From Kitasatospora terrestris (lineage in GTDB: Bacteria > Actinomycetota > Actinomycetes > Streptomycetales > Streptomycetaceae), in contig NZ_BAABIS010000001.1 of the NCBI RefSeq assembly GCF_039542905.1, positions 496,001 to 560,000 of the forward strand: 64,000 nucleotides of DNA, in the 5' to 3' direction. Below are positions 1-7,903 of this stretch, one piece after another. Each line of letters opens with the position of its first letter. The stretch's first letter is position 1. The notes beneath the pieces were generated by a model. That model had not been told where the DNA came from. It saw only the letters and a program-made list of their open reading frames with translations, and ran no database searches. Position numbers and translations under genes: made by a program.

Positions 1-19
1 GCCGGTCGGCCCTCCGCCC

Positions 20-33
20 GGGCCACTCGGTCC
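20..33. promoter_or_regulatory. DevR/OsdR-box-like palindrome 1
   Basis: GGGCCACTCGGTCC fits GGGCC-N4-GGYCC and lies 80 nt before the Rv1733c-like gene. Bases 1-12 look like the right 12 bases of a second copy (ending GGTCGGCCC) cut by the window edge. Function is inferred from recurrence across the island. Confidence 0.5.
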
Positions 34-112
34 TGGGCCGAACAGCGCCGGGCGGTCCAAGCTGGAGTCAGCCGGGAGCACCGTCCGGGTGCCCGCGAGG
101 AGGTGGGCCGCC

Positions 113-676
113 ATGCTCAACCGTGCGCGCCGACGCGGCAACCCGCTGCGGCGGGGCAGCGACCGCGTCCAGTGGTGGCTGGGCTCCGTCCTGCTCGCCA
201 CGGCCGTCCTCGCCCTGCCGGCCGCCGCGGCAGCCGGGTTCGCCACCTACCGGGCGCAGCTGCACGCCGGCCAGACCGCCTCGGCCACCCGGCAACCGGT
301 GGAGGCCCGGCTCACCGCCGACGCGCCCCTCGCCGACTCCGGTACGCCCGCCAAGGTCCCGGCCACCGCCGCCTGGACCACGGCGGACGGGGCCACCCGG
401 ACAGCGTCCGTCCAGGTCTGGTCGGGCGAGCGGGCCGGCAGCACGGTGACGGTCTGGACCGACGCCCGGGGCGCCGTCGTCCCCGCCCCGGTCACCCGCG
501 GCCAGGCCGCCCAGGACGGCTGGCTCACCGCCGCCACCCTCGCGACCACGGTCCCCCTGCTGTGCCTCTGCGCCTGGAAAGGCAGCCTCCTCCTGCTCGA
601 CCGCCGCCGCCTCGCCCAGTGGGACACCGAGTGGACCCTGGTCGAGCCCCACTGGACCCGGCGCCAGCCGAGCTGA
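113..676 (+). CDS. Rv1733c-like two-TM membrane protein
   Basis: 187-aa membrane protein of unknown biochemical role. It has a basic N-terminus, one transmembrane segment at about residues 23-45, a roughly 100-residue extracytoplasmic region rich in Ala/Thr/Val, and a second transmembrane segment near residues 143-163 followed by a short basic tail. This layout matches the actinobacterial Rv1733c family, whose mycobacterial member is a DosR-regulon antigen. The ATG at 113 is chosen over the in-frame GTG at 89 because GAGGAGGT (97-104) sits 8 nt before it. A DevR-box-like palindrome is at 20-33, about 80 nt upstream. Family assignment rests on topology and context rather than a catalytic motif. 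Confidence 0.75.
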   Translation: MLNRARRRGNPLRRGSDRVQWWLGSVLLATAVLALPAAAAAGFATYRAQLHAGQTASATRQPVEARLTADAPLADSGTPAKVPATAAWTTADGATRTASVQVWSGERAGSTVTVWTDARGAVVPAPVTRGQAAQDGWLTAATLATTVPLLCLCAWKGSLLLLDRRRLAQWDTEWTLVEPHWTRRQPS

Positions 677-712
677 CCGGACGCGCAGGATCACACCCGG
701 GGACGGCGCACG

Positions 713-3316
713 ATGACCACGCCCGCGAAGCACTCCCCCGCTCGTCCGCCCGGGACGGGCCGCTCGGCCGGGCTCAGCTCCTCGGAGGCGGCGCTGCGCC
801 TGGAGCGCCACGGACCGAACGTGATCGCGTCCGTGCCGAGCATCCCGCTCTGGTCCCGGGTCGCTGCCCAGCTCCGCGATCCCCTCGTGCTGGTGCTGCT
901 CGCCGCCGTCCTGCTGACCCTCGCGACCGCCGACTACCCGGACGCCGTCGTGATCGGCCTGGTGGTGGTCGCCAACACCGCGGTCGGCGTGGCGCAGGAG
1001 GTCAGGGCCGACCGGGCCGTCGAGGCACTCGGGGCCCTCAGCGCCCCTGGCGCCTTGGTGGTCCGGGACGGCACGGAGCGGCAGGTCCCGGCTGCTGCCG
1101 TGGTGCCCGGCGACACCGTGGTCCTGGGCGCGGGGGACATCGTCGCCGCGGACGGCCGGTTGGTGCGGGCCGAAGCCCTGCTGGTGGACGAGTCGACCGC
1201 GACCGGGGAGTCCGTACCGGTCGACAAGACGGCCGCGCCGGGGGCAGTGCCCGGGGATGCGGATCCGGGGACCACCGGTCCGTCCACCGTTCTCGCCGGG
1301 ACCGTGGTGGTGCGTGGCCGAGGGGTCGCCGAGGTGACGGCGACCGGCGCGGAGAGCACTCTCGGCCAGGTCGCCGCACAGCTGCGCCCCCGTTCCCGCG
1401 CCACGCCGCTGCAGCGACGTCTGGCGGGTCTGGGCCGCGTGCTCGCCGCGGTGGCGGTGGGGCTGTCGGTGGTGGTCTTCGGCTGGGGGCTGGCCCGAGG
1501 CCAGGGGTTCGAGCTGATGGCGGTGACCGCGATCAGCCTGGCGGTGGCGGCCGTCCCCGAGTCGCTCCCCGCCGTGGTGACGCTCAGCCTGGCGCTGGGC
1601 GCCCAGCGGATGGCCGCGCGGCACGCGATCGTCCGGCACCTGCCAGCGGTCGAGACGCTCGGCTCGGTAACGGTCCTGGCCACCGACAAGACGGGCACCC
1701 TCACGGAGGGGGTGATGTTCGCGGAGCGGGTCTGGACACCGGCGGCGAGTGCCGTCCTGTCCGGTCGTGGCTACCGACCGGCCGGCGCGGTCACGGTCGT
1801 CCCGGACGACGTGGCCGGCCGTCTGGCGATCCGCGAGGTGCTGCGCGCAGCGGCGCTGTGCGGCGACGCGTCGCTGGTGGCACCGCAGCCGCCCGACGAC
1901 GGTGACTGGTCGGCGCTCGGCGATCCGACCGAGGCGGCGTTGCTGGCAGCGGCCGCGAAAGCGGGCGTGGACCCGGCGGAGGAGCTCACGGCCGGCCCCC
2001 GGGTGGCCGAGGTCCCGTTCGACAGTGCTCGCCGCCGGATGACCACCCTGCACCGCCGACCGGACGGGCGTGTCGAGGTCCTGCTCAAGGGCGCCCCCGA
2101 GGCCGTCCTCACCACGGACGTCCTCGCCGAACCGCCCGCCATCACCTCCGAGGCGATGGCGGAGGCCGCGCACCTGGCGGCGCGCGGTTACCGGGTCCTG
2201 GCGATCGCCGCCGGGGTCCGTCCGGATCTTCCGGAGCCTGCCGAAGCCGCCGAACGGGGCCTCCGCCTGCTGGGGCTGGTGGCGTTGGAGGACCCGCCGA
2301 AGGCCTCCGCAGGGGCGACCCTGGCCGGGTGCCGGGAGGCGGGCATCACCCCGGTGCTGATCACCGGCGACCACCCGGGGACGGCGCTGGCCGTCGCGCA
2401 GCGGGTGGGCATTCCGCTCGGCGCCGCGGGCCGGGCGGTCACCGGCGGCGAGCTCGCCCGCGGCCCGGTCGCCGACCCGACCGCCGTCCGGGTCTTCGCC
2501 CGAACGAGCGCGGCACAGAAACTCGACATCGTCCGGGCCTGGCAGGAGGCGGGCGCGGTCACGGCCATGACCGGCGACGGGGTCAACGACGGGCCCGCGC
2601 TCCGGCGGGCCGACATCGGCGTGGCGATGGGCCACCGGGGCAGCGAGGTGGCCCGGCAGGCCGCCGACCTGGTGCTGGCCGACGACGAACTGGCCACCGT
2701 GGTCGCCGCCGTCGAGGAGGGCCGCCGGGTGTACGACAACATCCGCCGCTTCCTGCTCTACGCGATGGCCGGCGGTGCCGCCGAGATCCTGGTGATGCTG
2801 ACCGGGCCCGCCTTCGGCATGGCCCTTCCGCTGCTGGCGGGTCAGATCCTGTGGATCAACCTGTTGACCCACGGACTGACCGGGGTCGCCATGGGGGCCG
2901 AGCCGGCCTCGCCGGACGCCATGCACCGCCCTCCCCGCCCGCCCGAGCAGCAGGTGCTCGGTGACGGGCTGTGGCAGCGGGTGCTGCTGCTCGGTGCGGT
3001 GGTCACGGCGGGCAGCCTGGCGGCGGCCCTGTGGGTCGACCGGGACGGCGGCCCGGCGCAGAGCACCTTGTTCCTGGCGCTCCTGGCGGCCCAGCTCGGC
3101 GTGTGCGTCGGCCTGCGCGAGCGGTGGCCGGCCCGCGGACACCCGTTCCTGCCGCTGGCGGTGCTGGCTTCGGCCGGCCTGGGTCTGGCGGCCCTGTACC
3201 TGCCGGCGCTCGCCGGCCTCCTGCACACCGTGCCGCTCAGCGGGGCCGAGCTCCTGCCCGTCGGCGCGGTGGCGCTGGTGTCGGCTGCGGCGGCCCGAGC
3301 TGTCCGCCGCCGTTGA
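713..3316 (+). CDS. P-type cation-transporting ATPase (CtpF/type II-like)
   Basis: 867-aa P-type ATPase predicted to pump a cation across the plasma membrane using ATP. Visible motifs in order: N-terminal cation-ATPase domain (about 20-75), TGES actuator loop near residue 164, PESLP in TM4 near 282 (the family usually has PEGLP), the phosphorylation site DKTGTLT with Asp325, KGAPE of the nucleotide domain near 459, TGDGVND near 620, and a C-terminal multi-TM bundle. It resembles Ca2+/Mg2+-type (type II) pumps such as mycobacterial CtpF, itself a DosR-regulon gene. The ion cannot be read from the sequence. It follows the Rv1733c-like gene by 36 nt in the same direction, so co-transcription is likely. 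Confidence 0.9.
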   Translation: MTTPAKHSPARPPGTGRSAGLSSSEAALRLERHGPNVIASVPSIPLWSRVAAQLRDPLVLVLLAAVLLTLATADYPDAVVIGLVVVANTAVGVAQEVRADRAVEALGALSAPGALVVRDGTERQVPAAAVVPGDTVVLGAGDIVAADGRLVRAEALLVDESTATGESVPVDKTAAPGAVPGDADPGTTGPSTVLAGTVVVRGRGVAEVTATGAESTLGQVAAQLRPRSRATPLQRRLAGLGRVLAAVAVGLSVVVFGWGLARGQGFELMAVTAISLAVAAVPESLPAVVTLSLALGAQRMAARHAIVRHLPAVETLGSVTVLATDKTGTLTEGVMFAERVWTPAASAVLSGRGYRPAGAVTVVPDDVAGRLAIREVLRAAALCGDASLVAPQPPDDGDWSALGDPTEAALLAAAAKAGVDPAEELTAGPRVAEVPFDSARRRMTTLHRRPDGRVEVLLKGAPEAVLTTDVLAEPPAITSEAMAEAAHLAARGYRVLAIAAGVRPDLPEPAEAAERGLRLLGLVALEDPPKASAGATLAGCREAGITPVLITGDHPGTALAVAQRVGIPLGAAGRAVTGGELARGPVADPTAVRVFARTSAAQKLDIVRAWQEAGAVTAMTGDGVNDGPALRRADIGVAMGHRGSEVARQAADLVLADDELATVVAAVEEGRRVYDNIRRFLLYAMAGGAAEILVMLTGPAFGMALPLLAGQILWINLLTHGLTGVAMGAEPASPDAMHRPPRPPEQQVLGDGLWQRVLLLGAVVTAGSLAAALWVDRDGGPAQSTLFLALLAAQLGVCVGLRERWPARGHPFLPLAVLASAGLGLAALYLPALAGLLHTVPLSGAELLPVGAVALVSAAAARAVRRR

Positions 3317-3333
3317 GCGTCTCGGCCCGCATG

Positions 3334-3347
3334 GGGCCGGTGGGCCC
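3334..3347. promoter_or_regulatory. DevR/OsdR-box-like palindrome 2
   Basis: GGGCCGGTGGGCCC, a full match to GGGCC-N4-GGCCC, lies 18 nt after the ATPase stop and 104 nt before the small ORF that leads into ppsA. A short string, GGCTGGAGTCA, is shared between this leader (about 3418) and the leader of the first gene (AAGCTGGAGTCA, about 59), which may be a common promoter element. Confidence 0.5.
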
Positions 3348-3450
3348 GGGCGGGGTGCCCCGGTCGGGCCGGAGGACGGGGACCGCCGCCTCTCGGGGCG
3401 GGCGCCACACCGGGCCAGGCTGGAGTCACGGTCTCCAGGAGGTGGCTGCC

Positions 3451-3546
3451 ATGGACCGCGTTCGGATCGTCAAGCGTCCTGCCCGACCGTCGTCGCGCCC
3501 GCCACTGGACCTGCGGTCCCCGGCCGGCCGACCGCTCCCCTACTGA
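3451..3546 (+). CDS. Small 31-aa basic ORF ahead of ppsA
   Basis: 31-aa Arg/Pro-rich peptide starting MDRVRIVKR and ending LPY. It is called because AGGAGGTG (3437-3444) sits at ideal spacing before its ATG and because it ends 16 nt before the ppsA start. It could be a leader peptide that couples translation to ppsA, or a stand-alone microprotein. No family is recognised. The codons are G/C-rich but too few to judge coding bias. Confidence 0.45.
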   Translation: MDRVRIVKRPARPSSRPPLDLRSPAGRPLPY

Positions 3547-3562
3547 CCGCGGAGGCGGCAGC

Positions 3563-5920
3563 ATGCGACGTGTCATCCGCTTCACCGAACTCGGCCGCGC
3601 GGACGTCGGCCTGGTCGGCGGGAAGAACGCATCCCTGGGCGAACTGATCACCCGGCTGGGACCGTCCGGTGTGCGTGTCCCCGACGGCTTCGCCACGACC
3701 GCGGACGCCTTCCGCGAGTTCCTCGCCGGCGACCTCCGTGCCCGGGTCGCCGAGCAGCTCGAACGGCTGCGGCAGGGCGCCCCGCTCGCCGAGGTGGGCG
3801 CGGCGGTCCGGGCGGCGCTGTCGGCCGCCCCGCTGCCTCCGGCCCTGGAACAGGAGGTGGTGGACGGGTACCGCGCGCTGGCCCGGGCCACCGGGCGCGG
3901 CGATCCCGACGTGGCGGTGCGCTCCAGTGCCACCGCCGAGGACCTGCCGCAGGCGAGTTTCGCGGGTCAGCAGGAGACCTTCCTCAACGTGCGGGGCGAG
4001 GCCGCGCTGCTGGACGCCTGCCGCCGCTGCTTCGCCTCGCTGTTCACCGACCGGGCGATCGACTACCGCGAGCGGATGGGGTTCGACCACCTCGCGGTGG
4101 CGCTGTCGGTCGGCGTGCAGCTGATGGTCCGCTCGGACCTCGGCGGGGCCGGGGTGATGTTCACCCTGGACACCGAGAGCGGCTTCCCCGGGGTGGTCCT
4201 GGTGAGTGCGGCGTGGGGGCTCGGCGAGAGCGTGGTGGGCGGCCGGGTGGACCCTGACGAGTACCTGCTGTTCAAACCGTTCCTCGCGGACGAAACGCTG
4301 GACCCGGTGCTGCGCGTCTCCGTGGGGGCGAAGCGCCACAAGACGGTGTACGCAGAGGGGGGCCTGACCCGGACCGTCGAGACCGGCACCGAGGAGCGGG
4401 CGGCCCGGGTCCTGGACGACGCGGAGCTTCGCACGCTCGCCCGGTGGGCGGTCGAGGTGGAGCGCCACTACGGCTGCCCGATGGACCTCGAGTGGGCCAA
4501 GGACGGGCGCTCCGGAGACCTGTTCCTGGTCCAGGCCCGGCCTGAGACCGTGCAGTCCCGGCGGACCGCCGCCGTCCTGCGCCGCTACCGCCTGACCGGA
4601 ACCGGCGAACGGCTGGTGGACGGCATCGCGGTCGGCGAGGCGATCGGGGTCGGCCCGGTCTGCGCCCTCGCGGGCGCCTCCGAGCTGGAGCGCTTCCCCG
4701 CCGGTGCGGTGCTGGTCGCTCCGATCACCGACCCGGACTGGGAGCCGCTGATGAAGCGGGCCGCCGCCATCGTCACCGACCACGGCGGTCGGACCTCCCA
4801 CGCCGCGATCGTCAGCCGCGAACTGGGTGTGCCGGCCGTGGTGGGTACGGGGCGGGCCACCGAGCTGCTGGCCGACGGGCAGCAGGTGACCGTCTCCTGC
4901 GCGGAGGGCGCACAGGGCCGCGTGTACGCCGGAAGGGTCGCGTTCGAGGAGAGCGAGACCGACCTCGGCGCACTGCCGAGCACCCGGACCCGGGTGATGC
5001 TCAACCTCGCCGACCCGGCCGCCGCGTTCCGCTGGTGGCAGCTGCCGGCGGACGGGGTCGGGCTGGCGCGTACGGAGTTCGTGGTGGCCCACCAGGTGCG
5101 GGTCCACCCGATGGCGCTGATCCACCCGGAGCGCCTGCCGGCCGAGGAGCGGCGCCGGGTGGACGAGCTGAGCGCCGGGTACCCGGACCGCACCGAGTAC
5201 TTCGTCGACCGGCTCGCGCACGGCATCGCCGAGATCGCCGCCGCCCGCTGGCCCGACCCCGTGACAGTGCGCACCAGCGACTTCAAGAGCAGTGAGTACG
5301 CCGGGCTGGTCGGCGGCCGGCCGTTCGAGCCGGTCGAGGCCAACCCGATGATCGGCTGGCGGGGCGCGAGCCGCTACTACGACGACCGCTACCGCGAGGG
5401 CTTCGCGCTGGAGTGCCGGGCCCTGCGCCGGGTCCGCGACGTGATGGGGCTGACCAACGTGATCGTGATGATCCCGTTCTGCCGGACACCCGCCGAGGGC
5501 GACCGGGTGCTGGCCGAGATGGCGGCCCACGGACTGGCGCGCGGGCGCAACGCTCTGCAGGTGTACGTGATGGCCGAGATCCCGTCCAACATCGTGCTCG
5601 CGGAGGAGTTCGCGGCGCGTTTCGACGGCTTCTCGATCGGGAGCAACGACCTCACCCAGCTCACCCTGGGCGTCGACCGCGACTCGGACCTGCTCGCGCA
5701 CGTCTTCGACGAGAGCGACCCGGCCGTCACCCGCTCGATCGAGCGGCTCGTCGCGACCGCGCACGCGGCGGGCCGGCCCGTCGGCCTCTGCGGCCAGCGG
5801 CCCAGCAACGACCCGCAGTTCACCCGCTTCCTGGTCGAAGCCGGGATCGACTCCATCTCGGTCACCCCGGACAGCTTCGCCACCGTGAAACAGCACGTGG
5901 CCGAGGCCGAGAAGGCGTGA
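3563..5920 (+). CDS. ppsA: Phosphoenolpyruvate synthase (pyruvate, water dikinase)
   Basis: 785-aa enzyme that would convert pyruvate and ATP to phosphoenolpyruvate, AMP and phosphate in the cytoplasm. The N-terminal PPDK/ATP-grasp domain begins with VGGKNASLGE and contains VRSSATAEDLP. The swivelling domain carries the phosphohistidine motif TDHGGRTSHAAI with His413. The C-terminal PEP-utilising TIM barrel has SIGSNDLTQ and the catalytic Cys743 in GLCGQRPS. Length matches PpsA rather than the longer PPDK. RBS GGAGG (3551-3555) supports the ATG at 3563. A DevR-like box lies upstream. Pyruvate/PEP dikinases are reported OsdR targets in S. coelicolor, which fits a role in carbon rerouting during respiratory stress. 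Confidence 0.93.
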   Translation: MRRVIRFTELGRADVGLVGGKNASLGELITRLGPSGVRVPDGFATTADAFREFLAGDLRARVAEQLERLRQGAPLAEVGAAVRAALSAAPLPPALEQEVVDGYRALARATGRGDPDVAVRSSATAEDLPQASFAGQQETFLNVRGEAALLDACRRCFASLFTDRAIDYRERMGFDHLAVALSVGVQLMVRSDLGGAGVMFTLDTESGFPGVVLVSAAWGLGESVVGGRVDPDEYLLFKPFLADETLDPVLRVSVGAKRHKTVYAEGGLTRTVETGTEERAARVLDDAELRTLARWAVEVERHYGCPMDLEWAKDGRSGDLFLVQARPETVQSRRTAAVLRRYRLTGTGERLVDGIAVGEAIGVGPVCALAGASELERFPAGAVLVAPITDPDWEPLMKRAAAIVTDHGGRTSHAAIVSRELGVPAVVGTGRATELLADGQQVTVSCAEGAQGRVYAGRVAFEESETDLGALPSTRTRVMLNLADPAAAFRWWQLPADGVGLARTEFVVAHQVRVHPMALIHPERLPAEERRRVDELSAGYPDRTEYFVDRLAHGIAEIAAARWPDPVTVRTSDFKSSEYAGLVGGRPFEPVEANPMIGWRGASRYYDDRYREGFALECRALRRVRDVMGLTNVIVMIPFCRTPAEGDRVLAEMAAHGLARGRNALQVYVMAEIPSNIVLAEEFAARFDGFSIGSNDLTQLTLGVDRDSDLLAHVFDESDPAVTRSIERLVATAHAAGRPVGLCGQRPSNDPQFTRFLVEAGIDSISVTPDSFATVKQHVAEAEKA

Positions 5921-6132
5921 GACCCGACCCGACCGGCCTCCGGGAGGAACGAACCGGCCGCCCCGAGCCCGCACGCCGTCCGGGCCTGCCCGCCTTCAGG
6001 GCGGAACGGGGAACGCCGCGCGACCGGATCGACCGCGAACCGGACCGGACGGCCGTCGTCCCGCGGTCCGGCGAACGCGTCCTGGTCCGCCGGCCCCGCG
6101 TGTCCGAAGGGCGGGCCGCCCGGCGGCGCCGG

Positions 6133-6146
6133 GGGCCGACCGGCCC
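6133..6146. promoter_or_regulatory. DevR/OsdR-box-like palindrome 3
   Basis: GGGCCGACCGGCCC, a full palindromic match in the non-coding leader, 69 nt before the XRE/split-barrel gene at 6216. The same 14 bases recur at 13755 and 35492. Confidence 0.6.
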
Positions 6147-6215
6147 TCCCGTCCGCCCGCCGGCTCGCCGACGCTGGAGACAGAAGCACCCACGCGGCTC
6201 CGGAGGGAGCGGGCC

Positions 6216-6938
6216 ATGTTCATGAGCGCCGTCACACACGGACCCCAGCGGTCACCACGCCCCGACCCCGGCGACCTCGGGCGACGCGTCGCCCGGCGCC
6301 GCGAGCAGCTCGGCCTGAGCCGCGCCGACACCGCAGCCCGGGCCGGGATCGCCGAGGGGTACCTGGAGTACCTGGAGACCGCACCGGCGGACCCGGGGAC
6401 GGGCACGGTCCTCGCCCTGGCCGCGGCCCTGGGGACCACGGCGGCCGATCTGCTCGGCGGGGGCCTCGATCTTCCGCCCGGCGCCGGCGGCTCCGCGGCC
6501 CGTCCGCGGCTCGCGGATCTCGCTCCCTGGGAGTGCTGGGCCAAGCTCTCCCCGGGCGGCGTCGGCCGAGTGGCCCTGACCACCCCGGAGGGTCCGCTCA
6601 TCCTTCCGGTCAACTACCGGGTGCTGGACGGCACGCTGGTCTTCCGGACCGGCGAGCGCGGGCCGCTGGCCGCAGCCCTCGGGCAGCGGATCGCGGTCGA
6701 GGTCGACCGGGTCGACGAGGCCCTCAGGACCGGCTGGAGCGTGCTGGTCCGCGGTACCGCGAACCGCTTCGACGGGCCGGCGGCGACAGCGGCGCTGAGG
6801 CGGCGCCACAACCCCGAGCCGTGGCCGGGCGGGGAGCGCGAGCTGTGGCTGCGGGTCAAGCCCGCCGTCGTCACCGGACGGACCATCACCGCCGCCGCAG
6901 CGGCCGCGCCGGCGGACCCGGAGAGGAGGACCCGATGA
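6216..6938 (+). CDS. XRE-family HTH fused to PNPOx-like split barrel (1)
   Basis: 240-aa two-domain protein. Residues 20-75 form a Cro/C1-type helix-turn-helix (RRREQLGLSRADTAARAGI). Residues 95-225 form a pyridoxamine-5'-phosphate-oxidase-like flavin/F420-binding split barrel, with PVNYRVLDGTLVFRTG and the late VRGTANRF strand. Split barrels of this type bind flavin or F420 and are common in actinobacterial stress regulons. The HTH suggests redox-sensing transcription control, but that is inference. RBS GGAGGGA (6202-6208) supports ATG 6216, with ATG 6222 as an alternative. It overlaps the next gene by ATGA. A paralogue is encoded at 11916-12590. Confidence 0.82.
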   Translation: MFMSAVTHGPQRSPRPDPGDLGRRVARRREQLGLSRADTAARAGIAEGYLEYLETAPADPGTGTVLALAAALGTTAADLLGGGLDLPPGAGGSAARPRLADLAPWECWAKLSPGGVGRVALTTPEGPLILPVNYRVLDGTLVFRTGERGPLAAALGQRIAVEVDRVDEALRTGWSVLVRGTANRFDGPAATAALRRRHNPEPWPGGERELWLRVKPAVVTGRTITAAAAAAPADPERRTR

Positions 6939-7183
6939 GAGCCTCCGTCGGGGACCGGATCATCGTCGAGGGCACCCGTCCCGGCGTACCGCGCCGCGAC
7001 GGCCGGATCGTCGCGCTGCACCACGCGGACGGCAGCCCGCCGTACGACGTGTGCTGGGAGGACACCGGCCGGGTCTCCGAGTTCTTCCCGGGCCCGGACT
7101 CGCACCTGCACCACTACGGCCGGCGGCAGGAACCCGCCGAGGGCCTCGGGCCGGCGGAGGCCCGACACCTGTTCGTTGACTGA
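6935..7183 (+). CDS. DUF1918 domain protein
   Basis: 82-aa protein with the DUF1918 signature: VGDRIIVEG at the start, an RDGRIVALHHADGSPPYDV strand pair and a terminal HHYG near residue 57. It folds as a small SH3-like barrel in the family and its function is unknown. The ATGA overlap (6935-6938) with the upstream XRE/split-barrel gene, plus RBS GAGAGGAGG, implies translational coupling. The stop lies 6 nt from the convergent CBS-BON gene. Confidence 0.85.
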   Translation: MRASVGDRIIVEGTRPGVPRRDGRIVALHHADGSPPYDVCWEDTGRVSEFFPGPDSHLHHYGRRQEPAEGLGPAEARHLFVD

Positions 7184-7189
7184 CGGCGG

Positions 7190-7903
7190 TCAAGGAGTGC
7201 TGCCGGGAGTGCTGCCGGTCGCCGCCGGGGCCACATCGTCCACGTCCCACCGCAGGTGGTCGGTGAGACCGGCCAGGCCGTCGATCCGGGAGACCTCCAG
7301 GCACAGGGCCGCGGCGTCGGAGCGGGTGCGGGTGCGCCCCGTCAGCAGGACCGTCCCGCGCTCGCACCTGACGTGCAACGACCCGGGCACGACGCCCGAG
7401 CCGGGGGTGAGGGCCAGCGACAGGGCCTCGTCGTGGATCGCCTGGTCGGCGCGGCGCAGCGCGTCCAGCAGGTCGTAGGGCGACAGGACGCCGACCGGGC
7501 GGCCGTCGGCGTCGACCACGGGCAGGTGGTGGACCGCCGCCCGCAGCGCGGTGCGGAGCGCCTCGCGGGCCGGCCGGTCCTCGGTCACGGTGACGGCGGG
7601 CGCCGTCATCAGGTCCCGGGCCCGGACCAGGGCCGGGGGCCGGTCGCGGTCCGCGGCGGCCCCGTAGGCGGCGAGCAGGTCGGAGGCCGCGACCACGCCG
7701 ACCACGATCCCGTCGCCGCCGACCACCGGGAGCACGCCGTACCGGGACGCGGTGACGGCGGCGACCAGGGTGGCGAAGTCGGTGTCGGGGGTGACGGCGA
7801 CGGCGGGACGGCGCATGAACTGCCGGACCGGGGCGGCCGCCGGGTGGTCGGACCGCTCGGGGCCTTCGCGGGAAGTGCCGTCGAGGATGCTGTGCCGGTT
7901 CAC
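7190..7903 (-). CDS. CBS-pair + BON domain protein (1)
   Basis: 237-aa cytosolic protein. Two CBS motifs (about residues 28-85 and 95-150; GVLPVVGGDGIVVGVV and HLPVVDADGRPVGVLSPYDLL) form a Bateman module expected to bind adenine nucleotides. A BON domain follows (about 155-225, GTVLLTGRTRTRSD). Start GTG 7903 overlaps the stop of the acyl-CoA synthetase gene as GTGA and is preceded by GGAGGAG, so the two should be translated together. That coupling suggests the CBS module senses energy charge in connection with the synthetase. It is one of four CBS-BON proteins in the window. Confidence 0.85.
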   Translation of the reverse strand: MNRHSILDGTSREGPERSDHPAAAPVRQFMRRPAVAVTPDTDFATLVAAVTASRYGVLPVVGGDGIVVGVVAASDLLAAYGAAADRDRPPALVRARDLMTAPAVTVTEDRPAREALRTALRAAVHHLPVVDADGRPVGVLSPYDLLDALRRADQAIHDEALSLALTPGSGVVPGSLHVRCERGTVLLTGRTRTRSDAAALCLEVSRIDGLAGLTDHLRWDVDDVAPAATGSTPGSTP

